Assembly: GCF_020177595.1 (NCBI RefSeq)
Contig: NZ_JAHTBL010000002.1
Coordinates: 1 to 64,000, forward strand
DNA from: Cognatishimia sp. MH4019
GTDB lineage: Bacteria > Pseudomonadota > Alphaproteobacteria > Rhodobacterales > Rhodobacteraceae
Length of the DNA: 64,000 nucleotides
Direction of reading: 5' to 3'
The notes beneath the pieces are model-generated. The model was not told the DNA's origin. It did no database searches and worked only from the letters and a program-made list of their open reading frames with translations. Shown here piece after piece: positions 52,666 through 61,351 of this stretch (position 1 is its first letter; every line of letters begins with the position of its first letter). A program made the position numbers and the translations under genes.

Positions 52666-53016
52666 TCAGTCCTTCTTCTCTTCGCCCTCGCGGGCTGTCT
52701 GTTCTTTGGCCGCCTTGGCCTCTGCTTCTGCCTGAAGCTCCTGCGCGGTTCGCATCATCGTTTTGACGCCCGCCGCAAGGCCCAGCAGTATAAAGATCAC
52801 CAGGAAGATCGGGAGTGTCCCGAACAGGCTGTCCAGCCCGTACCCGATGCCAAAACCGATCACCAAACCCGCGACCAGCTCGATCACCATTCGCCATGCC
52901 GTCTGGGCCGTCGAATAATGCTCGTCAGCGCGTGGGGCCGGTTCGAGGGATTTTTTGACCCCGCTGATCCGTTCCTCAAGCGCCTTGAGACGCTCTTTGT
53001 CAGGATCATTCGCCAC
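52666..53016 (-). CDS. atpI: ATP synthase assembly protein AtpI
   Basis: AtpI assists c-ring assembly and may act in magnesium uptake. The 116-residue product has two membrane helices ([19 protein letters not shown] and [21 protein letters not shown]) between charged ends. The start is GTG at 53016 behind AGGTTT. It heads the F0 operon, and the promoter should lie in 53017-53156. Confidence 0.93.
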   Translation of the reverse strand: MANDPDKERLKALEERISGVKKSLEPAPRADEHYSTAQTAWRMVIELVAGLVIGFGIGYGLDSLFGTLPIFLVIFILLGLAAGVKTMMRTAQELQAEAEAKAAKEQTAREGEEKKD

Positions 53017-53156
53017 GGTGAAACCTCACGCTGAAGTTGGCCGCAACTTAGGTTTGGGGAAGCAGAGAGTCAATGAGGTCTAAAGCATTGGAAAATATGC
53101 AAAATGTCAGGGCGCCGCAGCACCCTCTATATTCAACCATCTGGTTGATCTTTGGC

Positions 53157-53567
53157 TTAAGCCTTGGGCAAATCCAGCGCATCATGGACCCAGCCCAGCG
53201 CCTCATCTGCATGGAATTGCTGTAATGGGGTCGCGTCCTCGGGTCGCTCCAGAAGGGCGGCGTAGAAATGCGTTTCATCTGGATAGCGATCGGAAAAGTA
53301 ATAAAGCTGCGTTCCGCACGTGCCGCAAAACCCGCGCGTCTGCCCGGGAGAGCTTTCATAAGTCCGAGGCGCCTGCCCCGTCCACCGCCAGCGCCCATTC
53401 TCATGCCCGATCCACGTAGTAAACGGTGACGCGCTGGCGCGACGGCAGCTTTCGCAATGGCAATGGCCCACCCAGTTATGCGGCCCCGTCAGCTCAAAAG
53501 ACGACGCCCCGCAAAGGCAATGCCCGCGGAGCGTCTGCTCGGATGTGTCGGCTTTGGCGCGTTCCAT
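53157..53567 (-). CDS. GFA/CENP-V family protein
   Basis: A 136-residue protein with the GFA zinc fold. Zinc ligands appear as GHCLCGAS, HCHCESCRR and GFCGTCGTQLYY. Named after glutathione-dependent formaldehyde-activating enzyme, most members have no proven activity. The start at 53567 (MERAKADTSEQTLRGHCLCG) drops an unsupported N-terminal stretch. A small gene on the same strand ends 32 bases upstream. Confidence 0.9.
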   Translation of the reverse strand: MERAKADTSEQTLRGHCLCGASSFELTGPHNWVGHCHCESCRRASASPFTTWIGHENGRWRWTGQAPRTYESSPGQTRGFCGTCGTQLYYFSDRYPDETHFYAALLERPEDATPLQQFHADEALGWVHDALDLPKA

Positions 53568-53598
53568 AGGCGCACCATAGGCCGTCAGATCAGGCGCG

Positions 53599-53778
53599 TC
53601 ATCTTTGATGCGCAAGCCGGGCGAAAGGGGCCCGGATCCGAGGTAGGGTGAGCCGCCAGAACGGGCAACGTTTGCGTTGCTGCAAGTCCGCTTGCATCTG
53701 TGCAAAGGCTTGCTGCTCTTTGCGGTATTCCGTGGCGGGTTGATCCGGGATAGTTACGGACAGGAGTAATGGGGACAT
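53599..53778 (-). CDS. Small hypothetical protein, 59 residues
   Basis: A short frame from ATG 53778 to TGA 53599, preceded by AGGAG seven bases upstream. It encodes a soluble basic peptide beginning MSPLLLSVTIPDQPATEYRK and including EQQAFAQMQADLQQRKRCPFWR. No family is recognised. Its place between a divergent LysR gene and the GFA gene, with a good ribosome binding site, suggests it is real and co-transcribed with GFA. Confidence 0.45.
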   Translation of the reverse strand: MSPLLLSVTIPDQPATEYRKEQQAFAQMQADLQQRKRCPFWRLTLPRIRAPFARLAHQR

Positions 53779-53869
53779 CTGGACGCTCCTTTACAGGTAA
53801 GATTGGTCCAAACCTACGAGCTTGCCGCATCGCTGCTCAGCCCCTGAAACCGAAGGTGGAGTTGCAAAA

Positions 53870-54706
53870 ATGAAAGCGCCGGATTGGAGTGACCTTGCCT
53901 ATTTCTCTACCGTGGCCCGGACGGGCAGCCTGAACCGGGCGGCAGAGGAAACAGGCGTAAGTGCCGCAACGCTGAGCCGCCGGATGAAGGCGTTTGAGGC
54001 CAGCCTCGGGCGGCGGTTGTTCCTGCATGGGGCCGAAGGGTATGCGCTCACCTCCGAAGGGCGTGATCTGCTCAAGCGTACCGCGCAGATGGAGGATACA
54101 GCCCGTCAGATCAGCCAATGGCGCGATGCAGCACAAGGGCCGACTTGCGTGCGCATATCGGCTGGCACTTGGACCGCTTTGGACCTCGCACAACGGCTGT
54201 CGGAGTTCTGGACACCCGATGCCATCTGGCTGCCGGAATTCATGTATTGCGACCTAAACCTCGATATTGCGCGGCGCGAGGTCGATATCGGTATTCGCAA
54301 CGCACGCCCCGATCAGCCGTGGGTCGCGCGCCAGCAGATCGGGCATGTGGATTATGCGGTTTACGCAGCGCATGGCGATGTCGAGGGGTGGATCGGCCCG
54401 TCTTGGGACACGCCCCTCACCCCGTCGATCCGGTGGGTGCAAGAACAGCATGGCGCGGGCATCGTCACCAAGGCCAACAGCCCGCATTTGGCCTGTGCCT
54501 TGGCGCAAGCGGGGATCGGGCGCGTTGTTCTGCCGATGTTCATGGGGGAACGCATGCCGGGTTTGATCCAGCTTGGCGACCCGATTGAGGACTTGCGGAG
54601 TGAGCAATGGTTGGTCTCGCATCACGAAGGGCGCAATGAGCCGCCTGTCCGCGCGGCTCTTGATGCGATTGCAGGCTATCTGGCGCGGCGCGGGGAAGCA
54701 CGGTAG
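53870..54706 (+). CDS. LysR-type regulator
   Basis: A 278-residue regulator with an N-terminal winged helix (MKAPDWSDLAYFSTVARTGSLNRAAEETGVSAATLSRRMKAFEASLGRRLF) and a LysR substrate-binding domain. The start at 53870 follows GGTGGAG. It is divergent from the 59-residue gene and GFA, which are plausible targets, and is followed nine bases later by an ArsR-type gene. A TTGGTCCAA palindrome lies at 53803-53811 in the divergent region. Confidence 0.9.
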   Translation: MKAPDWSDLAYFSTVARTGSLNRAAEETGVSAATLSRRMKAFEASLGRRLFLHGAEGYALTSEGRDLLKRTAQMEDTARQISQWRDAAQGPTCVRISAGTWTALDLAQRLSEFWTPDAIWLPEFMYCDLNLDIARREVDIGIRNARPDQPWVARQQIGHVDYAVYAAHGDVEGWIGPSWDTPLTPSIRWVQEQHGAGIVTKANSPHLACALAQAGIGRVVLPMFMGERMPGLIQLGDPIEDLRSEQWLVSHHEGRNEPPVRAALDAIAGYLARRGEAR

Positions 54707-54714
54707 GGTGCGCC

Positions 54715-55038
54715 ATGACGACGTCCCTCGACACGGTTTTTGCGGCTCTGGCCGACCCAACACGCCGCGCGATCCTCGCAATGCTGCTGGAGGACGACAT
54801 GGCCGTAACAGATGTGGCTGAACCGTTTGAGATGTCGTTGGCTGCGATCTCGAAGCATCTGATGATCCTCACGAAAGCGGGTCTGATCTCTCAGGAAAAG
54901 CGCGGCCGTGTGAAATGGTGCAAGCTGGAGCCGGATGCGTTGCGCGATGCGTCGATCTGGATGCAGGGCTTCGGGCAGTTCGAGGCCGTTAACCTTGATG
55001 CGTTCGAAGCGTTCTTGGCGACCGAGTTGCGCGACTAA
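54715..55038 (+). CDS. ArsR-family regulator
   Basis: A 107-residue winged-helix repressor (FAALADPTRRAILAMLLEDDMAVTDVAEPFEMSLAAISKHLMILTKAGLISQEKRGRVKWCKLEPDALRDA). It lacks the CxC metal motif of true arsenic sensors, and its only cysteine is in KWCKL, so metal sensing is doubtful. It follows the LysR gene by nine bases and may share its transcript. No activator-type ATPase (AHSA1) gene lies next to it, as is often the case for this subgroup. Confidence 0.9.
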   Translation: MTTSLDTVFAALADPTRRAILAMLLEDDMAVTDVAEPFEMSLAAISKHLMILTKAGLISQEKRGRVKWCKLEPDALRDASIWMQGFGQFEAVNLDAFEAFLATELRD

Positions 55039-55041
55039 GCC

Positions 55042-55062
55042 CTTAATTCGCTTAAAATTAAG
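55042..55062. promoter_or_regulatory. Inverted repeat before the RTX-Hint gene
   Basis: CTTAATT (55042-55048) and AATTAAG (55056-55062) form a perfect 7-bp dyad around CGCTTAA. It lies just after the ArsR stop and 119 bases before the RTX-Hint start. It could be an operator or a weak terminator. Confidence 0.4.
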
Positions 55063-55180
55063 TGGATTTTGCGCACGCGCTCACGCGCGTCTTTACCAAT
55101 TTTGAAGATGCGAAAGGCACAGTTTCGTTCAAGGCCAAACGGCACAGACCGTTCGGCCGCCATCTGGATATGGACGCAAC

Positions 55181-57022
55181 ATGGCCCAACGCACAGGCTA
55201 CCGAATTTACTTTGATCAGGGCTACACCGGCGCGGATAGCGGCGACGGTGTCTCTGGCGGCTTGCAAACGCTGGATTTCGATCCAGCCGACTACAACCAG
55301 TCCGCCACAGGGACGGTCAATTACCCGAATACACTGGGCGACGTGTCAGGCGCTTTCTACTTCGTTGACGGGGATTACTACTTTGTGCCCGACAACGATG
55401 CCGGCTTCCCGCCGAATGAGGCCGGCACCGTGGTTAATACGAATTATAGCGGTGGAAATGGCGTCGTTGACGGCACCTCTGGCTCGGACATGATCGGCCC
55501 GCATATGACGTCGCAAGATGTCGACGGCGATGAGGTTGATGGTGCCGATGGCGATGACGACATCATTTATGCAGGCGGCGGGAATGATTGGGTTGATGGC
55601 GGCGAAGGCGATGACACGATTGATGCTGGCAGTGGCAGTGATTTTGTCGATGTCAGCGATGGTCAGGATAACATCAGCCTTGGGGAGGGCGCAGATCACG
55701 TTCAGATCATCGACAATCAAGGCCACGATACGCTGGATGGCGGCGCAGGCTATGATCGGCTCGATTTTGATCAATTTGATGGCTGGGACGTCACAATCTC
55801 GGAAGCGGGAACGGGCAGCTATACCAATGACTCTGGCGCGTCGGGTGATTTCACGAATTTCGAGCGGATCTCGGGCTCTAGCGGGGATGACACGTATGAT
55901 GCATCCTCTGCGACGCAGAGCGTCGATATCGATTCTAGCGGCGGCGATGACACGGTTATCGGTGGCGCGGGCGATGACATTCTGGATGGCGAACACGGGT
56001 CCGACACGATCGAGGGCGGCGCAGGTCGCGATGCAATCGATGGCGGCACCGGGGATGACACACTGTCTGGCGGTGCAGGCGACGACACCTTAACCGGCGG
56101 TGCGGGTAACGACATTTTCGAATGGAACGTCGGCGACGGCAAGGATGTCATCACCGATTTTAACAGCGGCAATTCCGGCACGTTGGATGATGGCGACAGC
56201 ACCAATAACGACTTTGTCGACTTGTCCGGCCACTATGACAGGCTTTCGGAACTATATGCCGACCACGCAGATGACGGCGTTCTGAACCAGTCCAACAGCA
56301 CCGCCAATGGCGGCGATGTCGATTATTCGGACAACACCCAGTTCGGCAGCGGCTCCATGGAATTTCGGGGCGCCTCGGCTGACAGTTCCAGCTTCACACA
56401 AGAAAATACCGGCGTCGTCTGTTTCGCATCCGGCACATATATCCGCACCCCGCGTGGTGATGTGCCGATAGAGCATCTGCGCCCCGGTGATCTGGTTTGC
56501 ACGCAGGATAATGGCCCACAGCCCCTGCGTTGGATCGCCAGTCGCGAGCTTGATCGCGCAGCGCTGAAAGCCGCTCCTCAGCACGCGCCAATACATATTG
56601 CCAAGGGCGTTCTGGGAACCAACCGCGCGATGCTCGTCTCCCCTCAGCATGGCTTGTTGGTGGGGCCAGACCATCTGATCCGGGCGAAACATCTGGCCGC
56701 GCATCTGCCGGGGGTGCGTATTGCACGGGGCAAAACCCATGTGCGCTACATCCATCTGCTGTTTGAGCGACATCAGATCATTTTTGCCGAAGGTGTGCCG
56801 ACGGAAAATTTTTTCCCCGGTCCAATGGCCCTTTGCGCGCTTAGCAAACCTGCGCGGGCCGCGCTGTTCATCTTGCTTCCTGCGCTAAAGACAACCCATG
56901 CGCGCGACAGTTACGGCCCGACCGCGCGGCCTTTCCTAAAGCGGCGCGATCTGGAGGCTGACCCCACGTATTGGGCGGCCCTCACCAGGGCCCCCGCATC
57001 GGCAATCGCTTTACATGCGTGA
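55181..57022 (+). CDS. RTX-repeat protein with C-terminal Hint domain
   Basis: A 613-residue protein probably exported by a type I system. Calcium-binding RTX nonapeptides occur in two blocks (about 118-155 and 255-330; for example GGAGDDTLTGGAGNDIF). A Hint domain begins at C414 (VCFASGTYIRTPRGDVPIEHLRPGDLV) and has the catalytic H490 in LVSPQHGLLVG. Hint domains of inteins and hedgehogs cut the chain at such a cysteine; whether this one does is unknown. There is no Sec signal. No type I secretion genes lie nearby. The last 12 bases overlap the convergent ClbS-like gene. Confidence 0.88.
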   Translation: MAQRTGYRIYFDQGYTGADSGDGVSGGLQTLDFDPADYNQSATGTVNYPNTLGDVSGAFYFVDGDYYFVPDNDAGFPPNEAGTVVNTNYSGGNGVVDGTSGSDMIGPHMTSQDVDGDEVDGADGDDDIIYAGGGNDWVDGGEGDDTIDAGSGSDFVDVSDGQDNISLGEGADHVQIIDNQGHDTLDGGAGYDRLDFDQFDGWDVTISEAGTGSYTNDSGASGDFTNFERISGSSGDDTYDASSATQSVDIDSSGGDDTVIGGAGDDILDGEHGSDTIEGGAGRDAIDGGTGDDTLSGGAGDDTLTGGAGNDIFEWNVGDGKDVITDFNSGNSGTLDDGDSTNNDFVDLSGHYDRLSELYADHADDGVLNQSNSTANGGDVDYSDNTQFGSGSMEFRGASADSSSFTQENTGVVCFASGTYIRTPRGDVPIEHLRPGDLVCTQDNGPQPLRWIASRELDRAALKAAPQHAPIHIAKGVLGTNRAMLVSPQHGLLVGPDHLIRAKHLAAHLPGVRIARGKTHVRYIHLLFERHQIIFAEGVPTENFFPGPMALCALSKPARAALFILLPALKTTHARDSYGPTARPFLKRRDLEADPTYWAALTRAPASAIALHA

Positions 57023-57511
57023 TGCGCGCAGCCTTGCGCGAATGAACTTTGCGGCAGACCGGAAATGGCTTGGCCCAGCGGCTTCGGCATAGCGGCCCAT
57101 CGTCCATTTTCCGTTTCCGCCCGGCATTGGCCCTCCATAAAGCATGGCGTCATCCGAGGTTTCCAATGTCGCGACCAGGGCGGCCTTTCGGGCTTCTAGC
57201 AATGCAACCACATCGGACCATCCAAGGTTGGATTGATCCTGCCGGATTTTCGCGTTCAATTCCGGCAGCATGTTCCATTTATACCCCTCTGCGGGCATAA
57301 AGATCGGTCCGCCCGAAGCGCTCTGCGCGACCCATCCCAGATAGAGCTCGATCCACGCGGCGCGGTGGCCCAGCACGTCCTTGATCGTCGCACCTGCGTC
57401 ATCCGGCGCGAGGGCAACATCTTCGGACACTTGCGCCAGACAGTTGGACAGTTTGCCCCATTCAGACTCGAGCACTGAGAGAAGATCGGTCTTGGTTGTG
57501 GCTGCTGGCAT
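57011..57511 (-). CDS. ClbS/DfsB family four-helix protein
   Basis: A 166-residue protein of the ClbS/DfsB (DinB-like) family, which includes the colibactin self-resistance hydrolase ClbS. Motifs are LLSVLESEWGKLSNCL, IKDVLGHRAAWIELYLGWV with its histidine, and a late GPSHFRSAAKFIRARL. The function of most members is unknown. The start at 57511 lies behind AGGAGG, which is locked in a perfect hairpin. The gene is convergent with RTX-Hint. Confidence 0.85.
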   Translation of the reverse strand: MPAATTKTDLLSVLESEWGKLSNCLAQVSEDVALAPDDAGATIKDVLGHRAAWIELYLGWVAQSASGGPIFMPAEGYKWNMLPELNAKIRQDQSNLGWSDVVALLEARKAALVATLETSDDAMLYGGPMPGGNGKWTMGRYAEAAGPSHFRSAAKFIRARLRASRM

Positions 57512-57520
57512 GTTCCTGCC

Positions 57521-57543
57521 CTCCTAACCGGACAGGTTAGGAG
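57521..57543 (-). promoter_or_regulatory. Hairpin sequestering the ribosome binding site of the ClbS-like gene
   Basis: CTCCTAACC (57521-57529) and GGTTAGGAG (57535-57543) are a perfect 9-bp dyad around a 5-base loop. On the minus-strand transcript the stem includes the AGGAGG that lies eight bases before the ATG. It could act as an RNA thermometer, an attenuator or a protein-binding operator. Confidence 0.55.
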
Positions 57544-57579
57544 GCGATGCCCTTCACCGCTCTGATCTGGCTCAAAGGA

Positions 57580-58461
57580 TCAAACGTGGTCCCAGGTTTT
57601 TGCGACATCCTTGATGTATTTCAGAAACGCTTGAACCTTCGGTGTGCGGTGCAGATCGACATGGGTCACCAGCCAGGTCGAGACCGCCCATTCCGGTAAA
57701 GGTGCCTTCACCTGCACCAGCTCCGGAAAGCGCGCGGCTTCCCAGACCGGTAGAAAGCCGATGCCAACGCCATTCAGGATCGCATCTTCCAGAACGCTGT
57801 CATCAGTGGCCGTAAAGACAATCCGGTCATCCGGCACGTTCTGGCGGAGCCAGCGATAGAACGGCGCGCGGATATCCTTGTTGTCATGGGTTACAAAATA
57901 GTGGTTCGCAAAGTCCTCGACCGACTCAGGCTTGCCGCGCGCTTCGATGTAGGCCGCATTGGCATAGAGACCGAAATTCTGCGGCACGAAAGGTTGCACC
58001 ACATTGTCGGGCTGATCGGGGGCGTTGCCCAGCCGGATCGCCACATGCGCCTCACCATATTCCAGCCGGAACAGGCGTTCGCCCGTGAGCAGGCGCATGA
58101 TGATTTTGGGATTCTGGCGCTGGAAATCAGTCAAGGCCGGGACCAGAAGGCCCGTGACACCGGACAGGGTGGTAATAACAAGTTCACCGCTCACATCATC
58201 GCCGCGGCCTTTGATGCGGCCCGACAGCTGGGTCAGTTGATCATCGGTGGCCTGGGCCACTTGCATCAGATCCATGCCCGCTTCGGTCGGAGTATAGCCG
58301 CGTGCGTGGCGCTGAAAGAGCTTGGCGCCCAGTCGCCCCTCCAGGCTGTCGATATGACGGATGACCGTGGCGTGATGCACACCCAACACGTCGGCGGCCC
58401 CGCTGACTGTGCCCATACGCGCGACCTGAAAGGCCGTTCTGATTTCGTCCCAGTTATCCAT
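57580..58461 (-). CDS. LysR-type regulator, divergent from azoR
   Basis: A 293-residue LysR protein with helix-turn-helix (MDNWDEIRTAFQVARMGTVSGAADVLGVHHATVIRHIDSLEGRLGAKLF) and an effector domain. The start at 58461 follows AGGTGAGAG and excludes a 31-codon extension. It is divergent from azoR across 111 bases that hold an ACGC...GCGT dyad. LysR-azoreductase pairs are common, so azoR is its probable target. Confidence 0.9.
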   Translation of the reverse strand: MDNWDEIRTAFQVARMGTVSGAADVLGVHHATVIRHIDSLEGRLGAKLFQRHARGYTPTEAGMDLMQVAQATDDQLTQLSGRIKGRGDDVSGELVITTLSGVTGLLVPALTDFQRQNPKIIMRLLTGERLFRLEYGEAHVAIRLGNAPDQPDNVVQPFVPQNFGLYANAAYIEARGKPESVEDFANHYFVTHDNKDIRAPFYRWLRQNVPDDRIVFTATDDSVLEDAILNGVGIGFLPVWEAARFPELVQVKAPLPEWAVSTWLVTHVDLHRTPKVQAFLKYIKDVAKTWDHV

Positions 58462-58572
58462 TCTCTCACCTGCTGTGCGCTCATAAACATACGCTGTTGA
58501 TAGGGGCATATTGCGTTCGCCCATGCAAGGATCAACTCTGAGCGTAGACATCACAGTTTCTGGAGAAACCCC

Positions 58573-59154
58573 ATGACCCGCACCGTTCTTCGCATCGACG
58601 CCTCAGCCCGCCGCACCGGCTCCATCACCCGCGATCTGAGTGATCGCATCATCAACCGTCTCGCGCCTGAGACGGTCATTACAAGGGATCTGACGGATGC
58701 TCTTCCGCAGATCGACGAAGATTGGATGGGTGCCAATTTCACACCCGCCGCCGAGCGCACCGCCGCACAGCAAGACAGTCTTGCCCTGTCGGACGCTCTG
58801 ATTGACGAGATCAAACAAGCCGACACGCTGGTGATCGGCCTGCCCATCTACAACTTTTCGGTCCCAGCCGCTTTGAAGGCCTGGATTGACCAGATCGCCC
58901 GCGCCGGCGTGACCTTCCAGTATACAGAGAATGGCCCCAGAGGCCTGCTGGAAGACAAACGCGCGATCTTCGCCGTCGCCTCTGGCGGCACCGAGGTTGG
59001 GTCCGACATCGACTTTGCCACCGGCTACCTGCGCCACATCATGGGTTTCATCGGGATCTCGGACGTCGAGATTGTCCACGCTGATCGTATGGCTGTTGAG
59101 CCGGAAGAGACGTTGAAGGCTGCCCATGCGCAGGTGGAAGACCTGGCGGCTTGA
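58573..59154 (+). CDS. azoR: FMN-dependent NADH-azoreductase
   Basis: A 193-residue flavodoxin-fold reductase of the AzoR family, which reduces quinones and azo compounds by two electrons. The N-terminal phosphate loop is RIDASARRTGSITRDL, and the flavin-side motif is IGLPIYNFSVPAALKAWIDQIARAGVTFQYTENGP. A quinone-detoxification role is the likeliest. A TGGAGAA site lies before the ATG. It is divergent from the LysR gene. Confidence 0.94.
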   Translation: MTRTVLRIDASARRTGSITRDLSDRIINRLAPETVITRDLTDALPQIDEDWMGANFTPAAERTAAQQDSLALSDALIDEIKQADTLVIGLPIYNFSVPAALKAWIDQIARAGVTFQYTENGPRGLLEDKRAIFAVASGGTEVGSDIDFATGYLRHIMGFIGISDVEIVHADRMAVEPEETLKAAHAQVEDLAA

Positions 59155-59221
59155 CGGAACCCGTGGAGGGCGCAAGCGCGTGCGCCCTCTTTTGGCCATT
59201 ATGGGGCGGTAACAGAGCCCC

Positions 59222-59707
59222 ATGAAAGTAACGCGCGATACACCCGAACAGCTTATTGTTGAACACAAGGCAAACGACGCAGCGCTGACCGCCGTCTTTT
59301 TCCCGATCATTCTTTGGTGTTTCTTTGTCCTTAAACGGCCACCATCGAGCGTCTTCGACGCTGTTCTTAACGTCGGCCTGGCGCTTTGCGGCGGCGTTAT
59401 CTTCCTTTCAAAAGTCGAACGCAGTCAGCTCATTCTGGATCGGACCACAGGAACCGCGACTTTGCGACAGCGTGCCATTTTTGGGTATAATGAGATTATC
59501 CATGATCTTCGGGAAGTTTCGCACGCAAAGACGGAACCAGGTACCCATCCAAAACAGCGGTCTCACTACCGCCCTGTGATCGTGCTGGCAGAAAGTATGA
59601 GCGCTGGAAGTCATCCAATCACAAAGCGATATCATCAAGGCGTCGAGCCCCAGAAGATATCAATCGCCATAAACCGCTGGCTTGACTCGCACCGCCCAGC
59701 CACCTAA
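59222..59707 (+). CDS. Two-helix membrane protein of unknown function
   Basis: A 161-residue protein with two close membrane segments (AVFFPIILWCFFVL and VLNVGLALCGGVIFLS, about 25-63) and a cytoplasmic C-terminal domain of about 95 residues (LILDRTTGTATLRQRAIFGYNEIIHDLREV). The composition is more AT-rich than its neighbours. No family is recognised. It stands alone between azoR and ffh. Confidence 0.65.
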   Translation: MKVTRDTPEQLIVEHKANDAALTAVFFPIILWCFFVLKRPPSSVFDAVLNVGLALCGGVIFLSKVERSQLILDRTTGTATLRQRAIFGYNEIIHDLREVSHAKTEPGTHPKQRSHYRPVIVLAESMSAGSHPITKRYHQGVEPQKISIAINRWLDSHRPAT

Positions 59708-59869
59708 ACGCCCCTTCATACCCGGAAGTATGCACATCTTCCGGTCCCTGCCTCTGAGCAGGGATCGCCATCCGTCAGCGCGTTGCGCCCACGGGTGCGT
59801 TTGTGCTTTGAGCCGTCCCTTCCTATTTTAGGGGCACCTGTTGAAGAAGGCCGAAGGAGGGCCGAGGGC

Positions 59870-61351
59870 ATGTTTGAAAATTTATCCGAACGCCTCTCTG
59901 GCGTCTTTGACCGGCTGACGAAACAGGGCGCGCTGTCAGAGGATGACGTCAAAACCGCGCTCCGCGAAGTGCGTGTGGCGTTGCTGGAAGCGGACGTCTC
60001 GCTTCCCGTCGCGCGCGATTTCGTCAAGGTCGTGCAGGAAAAGGCGACTGGCCAAGCGGTGACGAAATCGGTCACGCCCGGCCAGCAGGTCGTCAAGATC
60101 GTGCATGATGCGCTGGTTGATACGCTGACCGGCGAAGGCGAACCGGGCGAGTTGAAAATCGACAACCCGCCTGCACCCATTTTGATGGTTGGTCTGCAGG
60201 GCTCCGGTAAGACGACGACAACCGCCAAGCTGGCGAAACGCCTGAAGGATCGCGACAACAAGCGGGTGCTGATGGCCTCGCTCGACACGAACCGCCCTGC
60301 AGCTATGGAGCAGTTGGCGATCCTCGGCACCCAGATCGGCGTCGATACGTTGCCGATTGTGAAGGGTGAGGACCCTGTTTCCATCGCCAAGCGCGCCAAG
60401 CAACAGGCGACGATGGGCGGCTATGACGTCTATATGCTGGATACCGCAGGCCGCCTGCATATCGATCAGGAACTGATCGCGCAGGCCGCCGCCGTGCGCG
60501 ATGTGGCCAACCCCCGTGAGACGTTGCTGGTAGTTGATGGCCTGACCGGTCAGGACGCGGTGAACGTGGCCGAAGAGTTTGACGACAAGATCGGCGTCTC
60601 GGGCGTGGTCCTGACACGGATGGATGGCGACGGACGCGGTGGTGCCGCACTTTCGATGCGCGCTGTGACCGGCAAGCCGATCAAATATGTCGGCCTTGGC
60701 GAGAAGATGGACGCGATCGAGGAATTCCACCCCGAACGCATCGCGGGCCGCATCCTTGGCATGGGCGACATCATTTCACTGGTTGAAAAGGCGCAAGAAA
60801 CCATCGAGGCCGAACAGGCCGAGCGCATGATGAAGCGCTTCCAGAAGGGTCAGTTCAACATGAACGACCTCAAGGGCCAGCTTGAGCAGATGATGAAGAT
60901 GGGCGGCATGGAAGGCATCATGGGGATGATGCCAGGCATGGGCAAAATGGCCAAGCAGATGGAAAGCGCGGGCTTTGACGATAGCATCCTGCGCCGCCAG
61001 ATCGCGCTGATCAATTCGATGACGAAGAAAGAGCGCGCCAACCCGCAGCTTCTGCAAGCCAGCCGCAAGAAGCGGATTGCCAAAGGTGCGGGGCTGGAAG
61101 TGTCAGAGCTGAACAAGCTGATGAAAATGCACCGTCAGATGTCCGACATGATGAAGAAAATGGGCAAGATGGGCAAAAAGGGCCTGCTCAAGGGCGCGAT
61201 GGGCCAGATGTTTGGTAAAGGCGGCCCCTCTCAGGCAGAGATTGAAGCGGCACAGGCGCAGATGGGTGCGGGCAAGATGCCCGGCCTGCCCGGTCTTGGC
61301 GGCGGCGCAGGCCTGCCCCCCGGTCTTTCAGGCTTCGGCAAGAAGAAGTGA
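59870..61351 (+). CDS. ffh: Signal recognition particle protein Ffh
   Basis: Ffh binds 4.5S RNA and signal sequences and delivers ribosomes to FtsY. The 493 residues, start at 59870 (MFENLSERLSGVFDRLTKQG) behind GGAGGG, have the N domain (1-90), the GTPase G domain (about 100-295, with GLQGSGKTTTTAKLA, DTAGRLHIDQEL and TRMDGDGRGGAAL) and the Met-rich M domain (about 325-493, ending in Gly/Pro-rich sequence). The first gene of a plus-strand run leading to rpsP. Confidence 0.98.
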   Translation: MFENLSERLSGVFDRLTKQGALSEDDVKTALREVRVALLEADVSLPVARDFVKVVQEKATGQAVTKSVTPGQQVVKIVHDALVDTLTGEGEPGELKIDNPPAPILMVGLQGSGKTTTTAKLAKRLKDRDNKRVLMASLDTNRPAAMEQLAILGTQIGVDTLPIVKGEDPVSIAKRAKQQATMGGYDVYMLDTAGRLHIDQELIAQAAAVRDVANPRETLLVVDGLTGQDAVNVAEEFDDKIGVSGVVLTRMDGDGRGGAALSMRAVTGKPIKYVGLGEKMDAIEEFHPERIAGRILGMGDIISLVEKAQETIEAEQAERMMKRFQKGQFNMNDLKGQLEQMMKMGGMEGIMGMMPGMGKMAKQMESAGFDDSILRRQIALINSMTKKERANPQLLQASRKKRIAKGAGLEVSELNKLMKMHRQMSDMMKKMGKMGKKGLLKGAMGQMFGKGGPSQAEIEAAQAQMGAGKMPGLPGLGGGAGLPPGLSGFGKKK

